64,000 nt of DNA from an uncultured Mesonia sp. (GTDB lineage Bacteria; Bacteroidota; Bacteroidia; Flavobacteriales; Flavobacteriaceae), in contig CATQIB010000007.1 in assembly GCA_958296185.1 (NCBI GenBank), forward strand, positions 195,156 to 259,155, read 5' to 3'. The number at the start of each line of letters is the position of its first letter. Within the stretch, counting starts at the first letter, position 1. The notes beneath the pieces were generated by a model. That model was not told where the DNA came from, did not search any database, and saw only the letters and a program-made list of their open reading frames with translations. Below are positions 1 through 10,045 of this stretch, in pieces. A program made the translations under genes and the position numbers.

Positions 1-2
1 TT

Positions 3-863
3 ACTCAAGGCGGAGAAGTAATCACCACGCCATTTTCGTATGTAGCCACTACTTCAAGTATCGTTTGGGAAAATTGCACTCCTATTTTTGTAGACATTCA
101 CCCTGAATACCTATGTATTGATGAAACCAAAATCGAGGCGGCGATCACAAGCAAAACCACGGCTATTCTCGCTACACACGTTTTTGGAAATCCGTGCCAT
201 ATAGCAGCCATCGAGAAGCTGGCAACTAAGCACCATTTAAAAGTAATATACGATGCTGCGCATTGTTTTGGTGTACGATATAAAGGAGAGTCTATTTTTA
301 ACTTTGGTGATGTAAGCACCTGTAGTTTTCATGCTACCAAACTTTTTCACACTGGTGAAGGCGGTGCTGCCTTTGTTCAAAATGAAAAAGACTACCACGA
401 GATTTATTACCGGCATAATTTTGGCCATGATGGGCCTCTGCGTTTTCACGGATTAGGAATCAATGCTAAAATGAGTGAGCTACAAGCAGCTATGGGGCTT
501 AGTGTTTTACCGCATATGCCTCATATTTTAGATGCTCGTGCCAAGGTTTGTGAATTTTACGATAAAGCTTTAACTACTACTAGAATACAAAAGTTAAAGA
601 TAAGAGAAGGAACAGACTGGAATTATAGTTACTATCCCATTATATTTGAGACTGAAAAGGATTTATTACAGGTAGAAAAAGCGATGAACCAAGAAGGAAT
701 TTACCCCAGAAGGTATTTTTATCCTAGCTTAGAGAATTTACCCTATATACAAACAAAAAATTGTCCTATCGCCCACAGTATTGCTTCACGTGTAATGTGT
801 TTACCCCTGTATGTAGGCCTTAACAAGGAAGATTTAAAAAAAATAGTTTCATTTTTATGCTAA
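3..863 (+). CDS. DegT/DnrJ/EryC1/StrS-family PLP-dependent sugar aminotransferase (5' truncated by window edge)
   Basis: Frame is open from base 3 ([32 protein letters not shown]...), continuous with the listed ORF 471-863; motifs [21 protein letters not shown] and [13 protein letters not shown] are typical of the family. Confidence 0.9.
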   Translation, partial: TQGGEVITTPFSYVATTSSIVWENCTPIFVDIHPEYLCIDETKIEAAITSKTTAILATHVFGNPCHIAAIEKLATKHHLKVIYDAAHCFGVRYKGESIFNFGDVSTCSFHATKLFHTGEGGAAFVQNEKDYHEIYYRHNFGHDGPLRFHGLGINAKMSELQAAMGLSVLPHMPHILDARAKVCEFYDKALTTTRIQKLKIREGTDWNYSYYPIIFETEKDLLQVEKAMNQEGIYPRRYFYPSLENLPYIQTKNCPIAHSIASRVMCLPLYVGLNKEDLKKIVSFLC

Positions 864-1477
864 TAATTGGCGCAAAAGGCTTTGCCAAGGAAATTTTACA
901 AAGCTTAGATAACAAATTGTTAGAATCATTAGCGTTTTACGATGATGTAAATAAAGATATTCCCGAAAAATTATACGGTTGCTATCCTGTTTTGAAGAAA
1001 GAAGCTGATGTTTTAAATTATTTTCATAATGTTTCAGATAAATTCTGTTTAGGTTTAGGAAACCCTCAATTACGTTTAAAATTGTTCAAGAAATTTGATG
1101 AATTAGGAGGAACCTTGGTTTCTACGATTGACAAAGCTACAAACATCGGCAAATATGCGAAAATCGGCGGTGGAACTAATATTTTAAGTGGTGTTAATAT
1201 TTCAAATGGTGCCGAATTGGGTAAAGGTTGCTTGGTGTATTATAATGTTGTTATAACACACGATGTAAAAATTGGTGAGTTTGTAGAACTTTCTCCTGGC
1301 TGCAAACTTTTGGGCCACGTCAATATTGGCAACTATGTAAGTATTGGGGCTGGTGCTATTATCTTACCAAAGGTGCAAATTGATGAAGGAGCTGTAATTG
1401 GTGCTGGTGCGGTAGTGACCAAAGACGTAGCAGCCAATTCTGTAGTTGTAGGTAATCCTGCTAGAAAAATCAAATAA
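857..1477 (+). CDS. NeuD-like sugar O-acyltransferase/acetyltransferase (left-handed beta-helix)
   Basis: [18 protein letters not shown]-terminus, C-terminal hexapeptide repeats, [11 protein letters not shown] end; overlaps the upstream stop. Confidence 0.85.
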   Translation: MLIIGAKGFAKEILQSLDNKLLESLAFYDDVNKDIPEKLYGCYPVLKKEADVLNYFHNVSDKFCLGLGNPQLRLKLFKKFDELGGTLVSTIDKATNIGKYAKIGGGTNILSGVNISNGAELGKGCLVYYNVVITHDVKIGEFVELSPGCKLLGHVNIGNYVSIGAGAIILPKVQIDEGAVIGAGAVVTKDVAANSVVVGNPARKIK

Positions 1478-2644
1478 ATGACAACTATTTTACATATAGC
1501 AAATGATGAAAAATTTATAAATGCAGCAAACTCTTCATTTGAAAAAATTTATCCTTCTCAAAATCAATTTATAATTGTTAGCAAGAGTTCTTCATTAAGA
1601 TATGTTAAGCCACAAAAAAATATAATCGCTATTGAACCAAGGGACCAATCCATCATACCTTTAATCGAGAATGCGCAAATTATTTTTTTTCACAGCTATA
1701 CGAATAATATGGCTAGTCTGAATAAATTAATACCACGACATAAAATAACAATTTGGTTCTGTTTTGGAATGGAAATTTACAATGATCCCAACTTTTATCC
1801 CAGAAAAAAACTACTAGCATCTAAAGAGCGATTATTAATAAAAATTAAAAAAAGACCTTTTAAGAAGCGTCTTAAGGATACATTAAGACCATACGTAAGG
1901 GTATTAAAAAAAGATTTACCTTTAAGTCAATCTGAAGAAAAATTGAAAACCCTAAAAAGTTTTGACTTTATTGCAGCTACCTATAAAGAAGAATTCAATT
2001 TTGTAAATAAAAAAATAGGACGAAAAGCGAAATGGTTTAAATTTTCATATTTTTCTTTAGAATATATGGTTGGTAAGATTGGTCGGACAAACTTTAAAGA
2101 CAAACAAGGTTTTTTCATTGGCAATTCTGGTCACATAACAAATAACCACCTAGAGGTTTTTGATAGAATTCACGAGCAATTGAGTAAATTAAACGAAAAT
2201 ATTCTAGTACCATTAGGCTATGGGAATTCTAATTATATTGAAAAGGTTGTAGATTTAGGAAAATTAAGATTTAGTAATAATTTTAAGCCAATCTTAGACT
2301 TTCTTCCTCTTGAAGAATATAATAATTATTTATACAATACAAGAATCGGAATTTTTAACGCTCGTAGACAACAAGGAGTTGGAACAATTATCCCAGTCCT
2401 TTATCATGGCGCCAAAGTATTTTTGAGTAAGCATAACACTTTTTATCACTATTTAAAACGTATAGGTGTTTTGGTATTTTGTTACGAAACGCAGTGTAAT
2501 GCTAAGGAATTATCCGAAGGCCTTACACCTGAACAAATTCTTCACAACCGTAAAATTTTATACCAAGTGCTTAACGAGCAACATCTATTGCAATCCTTAG
2601 CACAGCAATTACAACCGCTATTGGGTAAAGCAAAGCAGTATTAG
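1478..2644 (+). CDS. Glycosyltransferase resembling TDP-N-acetylfucosamine:lipid II N-acetylfucosaminyltransferase (GT56/WecF-like)
   Basis: Starts directly after the previous stop; ILHIANDEKF, WFCFGMEIYN, GNSGHITNNHLE and IGIFNARRQQGVG resemble GT56 proteins; glycan-gene context. Confidence 0.6.
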   Translation: MTTILHIANDEKFINAANSSFEKIYPSQNQFIIVSKSSSLRYVKPQKNIIAIEPRDQSIIPLIENAQIIFFHSYTNNMASLNKLIPRHKITIWFCFGMEIYNDPNFYPRKKLLASKERLLIKIKKRPFKKRLKDTLRPYVRVLKKDLPLSQSEEKLKTLKSFDFIAATYKEEFNFVNKKIGRKAKWFKFSYFSLEYMVGKIGRTNFKDKQGFFIGNSGHITNNHLEVFDRIHEQLSKLNENILVPLGYGNSNYIEKVVDLGKLRFSNNFKPILDFLPLEEYNNYLYNTRIGIFNARRQQGVGTIIPVLYHGAKVFLSKHNTFYHYLKRIGVLVFCYETQCNAKELSEGLTPEQILHNRKILYQVLNEQHLLQSLAQQLQPLLGKAKQY

Positions 2645-2693
2645 AGTCAATAAACCGCTGATTTACTTCTTAAAAAAATGCTTACCTAAAGTA

Positions 2694-2732
2694 AAAAAGC
2701 CTTAAAATACTGAGCTAAACAGGCTTTTTAAG
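2694..2732 (+). terminator. Rho-independent-like hairpin
   Basis: AAAAAGCCT ... AGGCTTTTT inverted repeat downstream of the 2644 stop. Confidence 0.5.
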
Positions 2733-2805
2733 AAAGGTTTAGCATGGCAACTATACTAAACCGAGAATCGGGCGTTATTTTAGCATAAACAAAAAACACA
2801 TACTT

Positions 2806-3555
2806 ATGAGATTAGTGAGCAATTTGAAATTAGCCGGTATGGCCTTAGCCTTAGGCGGAATTTTAACCGCATGTTCTAGCGACGATGACGCTGCACAAAA
2901 CACCAATCAGGGTCAGTTAAAAATTAAATCAACTGCAAGTTATTCGGGCGAAACCGCTCGTAATGCCAATGCTGTTGTACTAAGCAGCTTTATGGTAAAC
3001 TTCAAAGAAATCGAATTGGAGTATGCCGAAGAAGACAGCAATGGTGTAGATCTTTATTTTGACAGCGAAGATGAGGTAGAATTACGCGGACCTTTTGAAG
3101 TAGATTTATTGGCACAAAACAGTGTAAGCTTAGCTACGGTAAATGTACCTAATGGCGAATATGAAGAGGTAGAATTTGAGTTTGATAAAAGCGAAGACAG
3201 CAATTCTGCTCTTTTTGGGAAAAGTATGCAATTAGAAGGAAGCATCAACGGTACGCCTTTCGTATTTTGGCATGATTTTGACGAAGAGATCGAGGTAGAT
3301 TATGAGGACCAAGGTACCAACTTGGTAATTGACGGTAACAGCAGCGAATTGGTAATTAACTTTGATTTAGATGCTGTGGTAGGAATCAACGGTTTGGTAG
3401 ATTTAAGTATCGCCACCGATTTAGATGGTGATGGCACCATTACCATTAGTCCAGAAGACCAAGACGGCAACCAAGCCTTGGCTGCTGCGCTAAAATCGGC
3501 TATCAAAGCACAAATCGAGTTGATGGATGATATGTATGACGATGATGAAGACTAA
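2806..3555 (+). CDS. Secreted acidic lipoprotein, possibly DUF4382-like
   Basis: Lipoprotein signal (LGGILTACSSDDD), acidic beta-rich protein ending DDMYDDDED. Confidence 0.6.
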   Translation: MRLVSNLKLAGMALALGGILTACSSDDDAAQNTNQGQLKIKSTASYSGETARNANAVVLSSFMVNFKEIELEYAEEDSNGVDLYFDSEDEVELRGPFEVDLLAQNSVSLATVNVPNGEYEEVEFEFDKSEDSNSALFGKSMQLEGSINGTPFVFWHDFDEEIEVDYEDQGTNLVIDGNSSELVINFDLDAVVGINGLVDLSIATDLDGDGTITISPEDQDGNQALAAALKSAIKAQIELMDDMYDDDED

Positions 3556-3580
3556 TTTATAGTTCGCTTTCGCGGAATAA

Positions 3581-3618
3581 AAAGCTGCGTTTCCCCACAG
3601 GAAAGGCAGCTTTTTTTT
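3581..3618 (+). terminator. Rho-independent terminator
   Basis: AAAGCTGC-g-TTTCC-CCACA-GGAAA-g-GCAGCTTT followed by a T run. Confidence 0.85.
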
Positions 3619-3696
3619 GAATTTAGCCCCGAGTATCTGTAAGGTAAATTAAAACAAAGCTTAAAGAATAAATTTACTGTAAATCATTTCTTTTTT

Positions 3697-3704
3697 TAAC
3701 TTTG
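3697..3704 (+). promoter_or_regulatory. Bacteroidota-type -7 element (TAACTTTG)
   Basis: Matches TAnnTTTG directly upstream of ATG 3711. Confidence 0.45.
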
Positions 3705-3710
3705 TGTATA

Positions 3711-4031
3711 ATGAAGAACTGCAGTTACAAAAATAAGCTTGTATTTGTTTTGCTGGTCCTTTTCACTTTTATGAAATTGACCGGCCTGCATGCATTCTCT
3801 CACGAAAAAGATCAAGATCATACCGAAGATTGTATAGCTTGTCACTTCGCAAACATTCATTACCACACCCCTTTTCTTAGCAGCACGACTGAGGTGGTTG
3901 TGAAAAAATTTGACGCCATTGCGGTTAATATCCCTATTACTTATAAAGGTAACGGATATTTAAAAACCATCGCCCAAGGTCAACTATTCTCTCGTCCCCC
4001 ACCTTTTTTCCTTCTTACTAACTGTTCATAG
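3711..4031 (+). CDS. Small exported/membrane protein with His/Cys-rich putative metal-binding segment
   Basis: ATG at 3711 inside ORF 3702-4031; hydrophobic N-terminus then HEKDQDHTEDCIACHFANIHYH; precedes a metal-type ABC operon. Confidence 0.55.
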   Translation: MKNCSYKNKLVFVLLVLFTFMKLTGLHAFSHEKDQDHTEDCIACHFANIHYHTPFLSSTTEVVVKKFDAIAVNIPITYKGNGYLKTIAQGQLFSRPPPFFLLTNCS

Positions 4032-4211
4032 GAATATTAGGCAGTAATTCAGCATAAAACATTAGAAAGCAAAAAGATGCGATAGAGCTATATTCATTGC
4101 TATTTGTATTTTATGGCTAACCTAAGCTTATGCTATAGTAATTGGTTTACTGCTAATTTTTTCATTCTACAATATCCCGTAAAGGGATAACGCTATAATA
4201 TCTAAAACCTT

Positions 4212-4838
4212 ATGATTAAAGCCACCAACCTAAAATTTAAATACCCTGGGGGAAATTCATTTCACTTTCCAAATTTTGAGTTAATCAACAATGAAAACCT
4301 TTTGATAAAGGGTGAATCTGGAATAGGAAAAACCACCTTATTGCAATTATTAGCGCTTCTATTAAATCCTAGTTCAGGGAGCTTAATTATTGATCATACA
4401 GATGTTACACAACTATCTGAACGTAAAAAAGATCAATTTAGAAGAAGCCATATAGGAATCATTTTTCAAAAACCTATCTTTATTCAATCCTTGAGCTTAA
4501 TAGAAAATTTACAAGTCAAGCTTTACTTATCAAAGACAAAACTCCAGCCCTTTGAAGTGAATGAAATACTTGAAGATTTAAATATTATCGACCTGAAACA
4601 TAAAAAAACGAATCAATTAAGTGAAGGTCAAAAACAACGCGCATCTATTGCTTTAGCATTGATCAACCGACCTTCTATTATTCTTGCGGATGAGCCAACA
4701 GCGAGTTTAGATGATAAAAACAAAGAACGTGTAATTCATCTTTTAAAAAAAATGGCCAAGAAAAACAAAGCAAGCCTTGTCTTGGTAACTCACGATACTC
4801 GACTCATGCCAGAATTTAAAAACAGGATTGCCTTATGA
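4212..4838 (+). CDS. ABC transporter ATP-binding protein (LolD/MacB-like)
   Basis: Walker A GESGIGKTTL, signature LSEGQKQRASIALAL, Walker [13 protein letters not shown]. Confidence 0.9.
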   Translation: MIKATNLKFKYPGGNSFHFPNFELINNENLLIKGESGIGKTTLLQLLALLLNPSSGSLIIDHTDVTQLSERKKDQFRRSHIGIIFQKPIFIQSLSLIENLQVKLYLSKTKLQPFEVNEILEDLNIIDLKHKKTNQLSEGQKQRASIALALINRPSIILADEPTASLDDKNKERVIHLLKKMAKKNKASLVLVTHDTRLMPEFKNRIAL

Positions 4839-6034
4839 ACGTGTTAAAAATAAGTTTAAAAAACTTTCTAAATAAACCCACCAACGCTTTCTTAACCATA
4901 TTATTATTATCATTTAGTGTCGCGTTGATTTCTTTAGCCTATAAATTGCAGGAGCAACTTTCAGAGCAACTTTCAAAAAATGCTGATTCTATAGACATGG
5001 TAGTAGGCGCCAAAGGTAGTCCTTTACAACTTATTATGTCCTCGGTATTGCATATAGACAAACCCACGGGGAATATTCAGTATAATCAGTTAGAAAAACT
5101 GCAAAAAAATCCTCTCGTAAAAAAGGCTATTCCCATTTCTTATGGTGATAATTATAAGGGATACCGCCTTTTGGGCTCAACAAAAGAATTTAGTCAATTA
5201 TACGGAATAGATGAAATAGTCCAAGGGCGAAATATGGAAGCTCCCCTAGAAGTTGTAATCGGTTCTAAGGTTGCTGAACGTACCAAGCTAAATGTAGGTA
5301 GCGAATTTGTGAGTTCTCACGGATTAGTTGAAGAAAGCATAGAGCATCATAACCATCATCATTTAAAAGTAGTGGGAATTTATCCAGTTACCAATACGGT
5401 TATAGACCAACTTATTGTGACCCCATTGGAAACCATATGGGATCTTCATGCTCATGAAAATGAAGTTGCACAAAACGATAAAAAAGCAGACGAGGTGACG
5501 GCTATATTGGTACAATTTAAAAACCCTATGGGATTTGTACAACTCCCACGTATGATTAATCAAAGTACCGCAATGCAAGCCGCTTTAACCAAATTTCAGC
5601 TGGATAAACTTTATCAGTTTACCGGAATTGGTGTTCAAGTAATACAGTTGATCGCTATCATTATTCTAGGTATTTCTTTTTTAAGTATATATATTAATCT
5701 TTATAAGATTATTAGGGAAAGAAAATATGAATTGGCCTTACTTAGAGTATATGGGGCAAATAGGTTTCAATTGATTTTATTAGTGTTTTATGAAGCACTT
5801 ATCGTGGCCTTGCTGGGTTTTTTACTAGGGATAGGTTTTGCCTACCTGGGTAGCATTTATATGTATGATTATATAAATACAAATTATAACTACTCTATCA
5901 ACCAACAACTTTTTACTAGTATAGATTTTTATTTGTTTATAGCTATTATCGCCCTACTTATCATCACTAATTTATTGAATATCAAATCAATTTTAAATAT
6001 TAATATCTCTAAAACCATTGCTCATGCATCATAA
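4835..6034 (+). CDS. FtsX-like ABC transporter permease with His-rich periplasmic insert
   Basis: Overlaps the ATPase stop; VVGAKGSPLQLIMSSVLHIDKPTGNI; HHNHHHLK insert; C-terminal FtsX transmembrane region. Confidence 0.85.
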   Translation: MNVLKISLKNFLNKPTNAFLTILLLSFSVALISLAYKLQEQLSEQLSKNADSIDMVVGAKGSPLQLIMSSVLHIDKPTGNIQYNQLEKLQKNPLVKKAIPISYGDNYKGYRLLGSTKEFSQLYGIDEIVQGRNMEAPLEVVIGSKVAERTKLNVGSEFVSSHGLVEESIEHHNHHHLKVVGIYPVTNTVIDQLIVTPLETIWDLHAHENEVAQNDKKADEVTAILVQFKNPMGFVQLPRMINQSTAMQAALTKFQLDKLYQFTGIGVQVIQLIAIIILGISFLSIYINLYKIIRERKYELALLRVYGANRFQLILLVFYEALIVALLGFLLGIGFAYLGSIYMYDYINTNYNYSINQQLFTSIDFYLFIAIIALLIITNLLNIKSILNINISKTIAHAS

Positions 6035-6458
6035 AATCTTGCTTATTCTTAGTATTTTTTTCTCTGGATTATCTCAAGCTCAAACCACTAACATTTCTTG
6101 GAATGACTTGACAGATGTAAATTTTAAAGAAACTTTTGTAGAACAATATGGAGATTATTTTCTTACCCCTGATTTTGGGGATAATGTAAAAGCTCTTGAA
6201 GGCCAAACGATAGAAATAAAAGGTTATGTATTGGATTTAATAGGAGATGGAAAGGTATTTCTTCTATCTAAACTACCTATGGCCAGCTGTTTCTTTTGCG
6301 GAATGGCGGGCCCGGAAACAATTATCGAGCTGCAGTTTAATGAAGATCAACAATTGAAAACCGATCAGGTAATTAGTGTACAGGGTAGCTTAAAACTAAA
6401 TAAAGAAGACGTTAACCACTGTAACTATATTCTTACTAATACTAAAATTGTAAAATGA
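6018..6458 (+). CDS. Exported small protein, OB-fold/DUF3299-like
   Basis: Signal peptide, ALEGQTIEIKGYVLDL, SCFFCGMAGPE; in-operon overlap with the permease gene. Confidence 0.5.
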   Translation: MLMHHKILLILSIFFSGLSQAQTTNISWNDLTDVNFKETFVEQYGDYFLTPDFGDNVKALEGQTIEIKGYVLDLIGDGKVFLLSKLPMASCFFCGMAGPETIIELQFNEDQQLKTDQVISVQGSLKLNKEDVNHCNYILTNTKIVK

Positions 6459-7540
6459 TGATAAAAGATTTCAACATAAAGCAATTGAAGCAATACATAG
6501 TAATTTTTGTTTGGGTTGTAGGTCTGAGTAGTTGTTCGGTTAGCTCGAATAATGGAGGGGATGAACAAAATAAAAAATATAATTTCAATCTATATGATTA
6601 TTTTGAAATAAGTGATTTGGTTAATAAAGAAGACTTTGATTTAAAAGGTCCCGTAAAATCTATGATCAAATATAAGCCTACAAAATCATCAAATTTAATC
6701 AAGGTAAAACGAAGTAAAGATTTTGTCGTTTTTTTCGATAAACAAGGAGACTTTCAAAAAAGGATTGTTTATCATAGTGGTAATTATTTTTTTCAAGGAA
6801 AGAAAAAGCTTGAGGAGTTTGTTATCAATAAAGATCATAAAAAAGAACTTGTAGAAAACAATTTTCTTTTAGATACTACAATATTAAGGTTGCGCAATGT
6901 TTACGATAAAAAAGGCCGATTGCTTTCTACCGAAAATCCTAAGAATAAAATTGTTTATCATTATAATGATGAAGGATATATAATAAAATCAGAAAATTTT
7001 AAGAACCCGAACACAATAGGAGTGGTAAATGAAAAACCGATTTCAATCTATACCTTTAAATTCTTAAATGAAACGCATAAAGTAAAAAAACGGACGGATC
7101 TTCGACCTGAATTCAATCGGAATGAAGAGCACCTATTTTTTTATCCCGATGGTAGTATAAAAAAAACGATGTGGTTAAACGAAAGGGATACCACCTTAGT
7201 AACTTATAACAAAAATCATAAAATGACCTTTTATTCCCGGTCAAGAAATGGAAAAGTAGATGAAAAAAAATCCTATACTTATACGACTGAGGGATTATTG
7301 GTCAATGAACATATTTTTAAATATTCTAGAAATTTTCAAGAAATCACTTACCAGTACGATAAAGAAGGGAACCCTAACCTCATCAATACTTTTGACGGAG
7401 ATGGAAACCTGATTGCAAGTCTTCGCTATTTTTATACCTATGATAATTATGGAAACTGGCTCTCACGTACTTCAAGAAGAACCTATAATAACCAAACGGT
7501 AGATGGAGACTATATCACTCGTGAAATCAGTTATCACTAG
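6455..7540 (+). CDS. Lipoprotein with RHS/YD-like repeats
   Basis: Lipobox VVGLSSCSVSS; repeated YDKKGRL, YNDEGYI, YDKEGNP, YDNYGNW motifs. Confidence 0.55.
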   Translation: MMIKDFNIKQLKQYIVIFVWVVGLSSCSVSSNNGGDEQNKKYNFNLYDYFEISDLVNKEDFDLKGPVKSMIKYKPTKSSNLIKVKRSKDFVVFFDKQGDFQKRIVYHSGNYFFQGKKKLEEFVINKDHKKELVENNFLLDTTILRLRNVYDKKGRLLSTENPKNKIVYHYNDEGYIIKSENFKNPNTIGVVNEKPISIYTFKFLNETHKVKKRTDLRPEFNRNEEHLFFYPDGSIKKTMWLNERDTTLVTYNKNHKMTFYSRSRNGKVDEKKSYTYTTEGLLVNEHIFKYSRNFQEITYQYDKEGNPNLINTFDGDGNLIASLRYFYTYDNYGNWLSRTSRRTYNNQTVDGDYITREISYH

Positions 7541-7895
7541 CAGTTTTCACCTTTATTCACGAAATCTAAAGGATAAAGAAAATTGGTTTTCGGGTACTAG
7601 TAAAGAGCCTTCGAGCTCTCGATTTACACGCTTATGGCCCTCGCCATAAATACCTGCTCGACCTAACAAGCTAGGTTTTAATGCTATTTTTCGGTTTTCC
7701 ACAAAAAAATAACTACTACTTTTCAAACCCTACCTGTCGAAAATAGGGCGTAAAATTGGCAGTGCAGGACCATTGGCTTAAATTGCACCCGATAAGAAGA
7801 GTGATACCCAGCAGCTTAAATCAAAAAGCGATTCAAAGCAGGGCTTTGCAATCTTTTTCTTCAGTATAACTTGTGTTTTGCGTTAAAAATTGGCG

Positions 7896-8061
7896 AAGCC
7901 TTGGAGCCAATTTAGCAAAATACAAGTGGTTTTCAGCTTGTCTGAAAAATACCTCAGAAAAAGTGTACTTTCTTTTGTTTCGTTTTCTCCTGTATCCGAC
8001 GAGCGCAGCGAGAGGAATACACCGTAAAGAAAATGAAAATTAGGACATAGTATTATTGATG
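7896..8061 (+). repeat. Repeat R1 copy a (copy b at 8571-8736)
   Basis: aagccttggagccaatttagcaaaatacaagtgg...ttaggacatagtattattgatg; one mismatch noted against copy b. Confidence 0.9.
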
Positions 8062-8227
8062 TGTTGTTGTGATGCAGGTTTTGAAAAAGAAAATAAACTC
8101 GCTACTTTTCTACGTGTTCTCGATACTTCGGATTTTTGGTTTACCACCAAAAATCCGAAACTCGAACTGACAAGGTAGGTTTTATACCAAATTAGTGCGA
8201 CCATTGGGGAGTCCCGAGAATTCGGGA

Positions 8228-8513
8228 TCTCGATACACGTTCTTATGGCTCTCGCCATAAAATCGCACTCGAGCTGACAAGGCAGGTTTTATACCGAATT
8301 AGTGCGACCTTTAGGGAGTCCCGAGTATTCAGTGTCACTTCGAGTGGGCCAGCTTAGCCAACAGGCATTTTTAATGCCGTAGTTGGACTCGCTGGGTTGT
8401 ATCGAGAAGTGAATAAATTGGAACTAAAAAAGTATTCGTTACTTTTCTACCTGTTCTCGATACTTCGCATTTTTGGTTTACCACCAAAAATCCGAAACTC
8501 GAACTGACAAGGC
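8228..8513 (+). repeat. Repeat R2 copy a (copy b at 8793-9078)
   Basis: tctcgatacacgttcttatggctctcgccataa...gaactgacaaggc; about 286 bp, only a few differences. Confidence 0.9.
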
Positions 8514-9190
8514 GTGGTTTATACTACTACGTACTTAGCGCGACCTTTAGGGAGTCCCGAGTATTCGGGAAAGCCTTGGAGCCAATTTAGCAAAATACAA
8601 GTGGTTTTCAGCTTGTCTGAAAAATACCTCAGAAAAAGTGTACTTTCTTTTGTTTCGTTTTCTCCTGTATCCGACGAGCGCAGCGAGAGGAATACACCGT
8701 AAAGAAAATGAAAATTAGGACATAGTATTATCGATGAATAGTAAAAGAGTAGTTTATGAAAACGTAAATAAATTCATTACTTTTCGACTAGCTCTCGATA
8801 CACGTTCTTATGGCTCTCGCCATAAAATCGCACTCGAGCTGACAAGGCAGGTTTTATACCGAATTAGTGCGACCTTTAGGGAGTCCCGAGTATTCAGTGT
8901 CACTTCGAGTGGGCCAGCTTAGCCAACAGGCATTTTTAATGCCGTAGTTGGACTCGCTGGGTTGTATCGAGAAGTGAATAAATTGGAACTAAAAAAGTAT
9001 TCGTTACTTTTCTACCTGTTCTCGATACTTCGGATTTTTGGTTTATCACCAAAAATCCGAAACTCGAACTGACAAGGCAGGTTTTATACAGAATTAGTGC
9101 GACCATTGGGGAGTCCCGAGAATTCGGGATCTCGATACACGTTTTTATGGTTCTCGCCATAAAATCGCACTCGAGCTGACAAGGTAGATT

Positions 9191-10045
9191 TTAAACCGTA
9201 TCGATAAAATTCTTCTCGGTTCGGTTAAAGATGATGAGTCCGATGAAGAATATAAGCATCGAAAAAACTAAAGCATATACCAATCCGCCCCAGCTAAATT
9301 CGCCAAAATCGAGACTGATAAAACGAAATCCTTCGATGATTTGGGTAATGGGGTTGTACTCAAATGCCCAGCTTAGCTCGGGTAATTTCTCTTTGGCTTT
9401 GGCCAACGGAAAAGGGACGGCCGAAACGTACATCAGTAAAGAGGTGGCAAAACCAACCAATACCGTTAGATCGCGGTATTTGGTAGTAAATGCCGAAATA
9501 GTCATTCCCAAACCCAGCCCCATCAACGCCATCATCATGACATACACCGGAAACAGCAGCAGATAAATATTGGGGGCAATTGAGTTTCCGCTGAGTACAA
9601 AATACAGGTAAAAACCTATGAAAATACCCAGCTGTATCCCAAATTTCAACAAATTAGAAATGGTAATACTCAAAGGCATAATGGCTCGTGGGAAGTATAC
9701 CTTACCAAAAATCGCTGCATTGCCACGAAAAATATTGGAAGTTCCTGTGAGGCAATCTTTAAAATAATTCCACGCCGTAATTCCCGCCAGGTTAAATAAA
9801 AATGAGGGGATGGCTCCGGTAGTTACTCCCGCCACATTGTTAAAAATAAGGGTTAAAATTACCGAAGTAAAAAGCGGCTGTATGATATACCATAAAGGCC
9901 CTAAGATGGTTTGCTTATAGAGTGTTACAATATCGCGTTTTACAAACAAAACGAGCAAATCGCGGTAGCGCCAAATCTCCCGAATATTAAGATCGATGAG
10001 TTTTTTACGCGGACTTATTTCATACAACCAGTTTTCTTGTTTCAT
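9191..10045 (-). CDS. ABC-2 type polysaccharide export permease (Wzm-like)
   Basis: [32 protein letters not shown] and six hydrophobic segments; likely start MKQENW at 10045. Confidence 0.88.
   Translation of the reverse strand: MKQENWLYEISPRKKLIDLNIREIWRYRDLLVLFVKRDIVTLYKQTILGPLWYIIQPLFTSVILTLIFNNVAGVTTGAIPSFLFNLAGITAWNYFKDCLTGTSNIFRGNAAIFGKVYFPRAIMPLSITISNLLKFGIQLGIFIGFYLYFVLSGNSIAPNIYLLLFPVYVMMMALMGLGLGMTISAFTTKYRDLTVLVGFATSLLMYVSAVPFPLAKAKEKLPELSWAFEYNPITQIIEGFRFISLDFGEFSWGGLVYALVFSMLIFFIGLIIFNRTEKNFIDTV

Larger units (their letters stand above)
7611..9189. repeat. Mosaic of non-coding direct repeats with embedded hairpins
   Basis: Near-identical pairs: 7896-8061/8571-8736 (offset 675); 8228-8513/8793-9078 (offset 565); 8095-8285/9006-9189 (offset 911); degenerate copy near 7611-7680. 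Confidence 0.9.

Noticed and set aside
98-449. ORFs 98-319(-) and 237-449(-)
   Set aside because: Antisense to the open DegT aminotransferase frame, which explains the region.
3702-3710. Upstream TTG start of ORF 3702
   Set aside because: The TTG lies inside the TAACTTTG promoter-like element; ATG at 3711 is the more plausible start.
8040-9160. ORFs 8040-8258(-), 8514-8702(+), 8734-8922(+), 8936-9160(-)
   Set aside because: They are translations of the repeat units; similar peptides (MARAIRTCIEIPNSRDSPMV / MARTIKTCIEIPNSRDSPMV) simply reflect DNA duplication, with no plausible protein features.
7541-9190. Possible CRISPR array or integron in the repeat region
   Set aside because: Repeat units are 160-290 bp, irregular in spacing and rearranged; no short regular repeats with unique spacers and no cas or integrase genes nearby.
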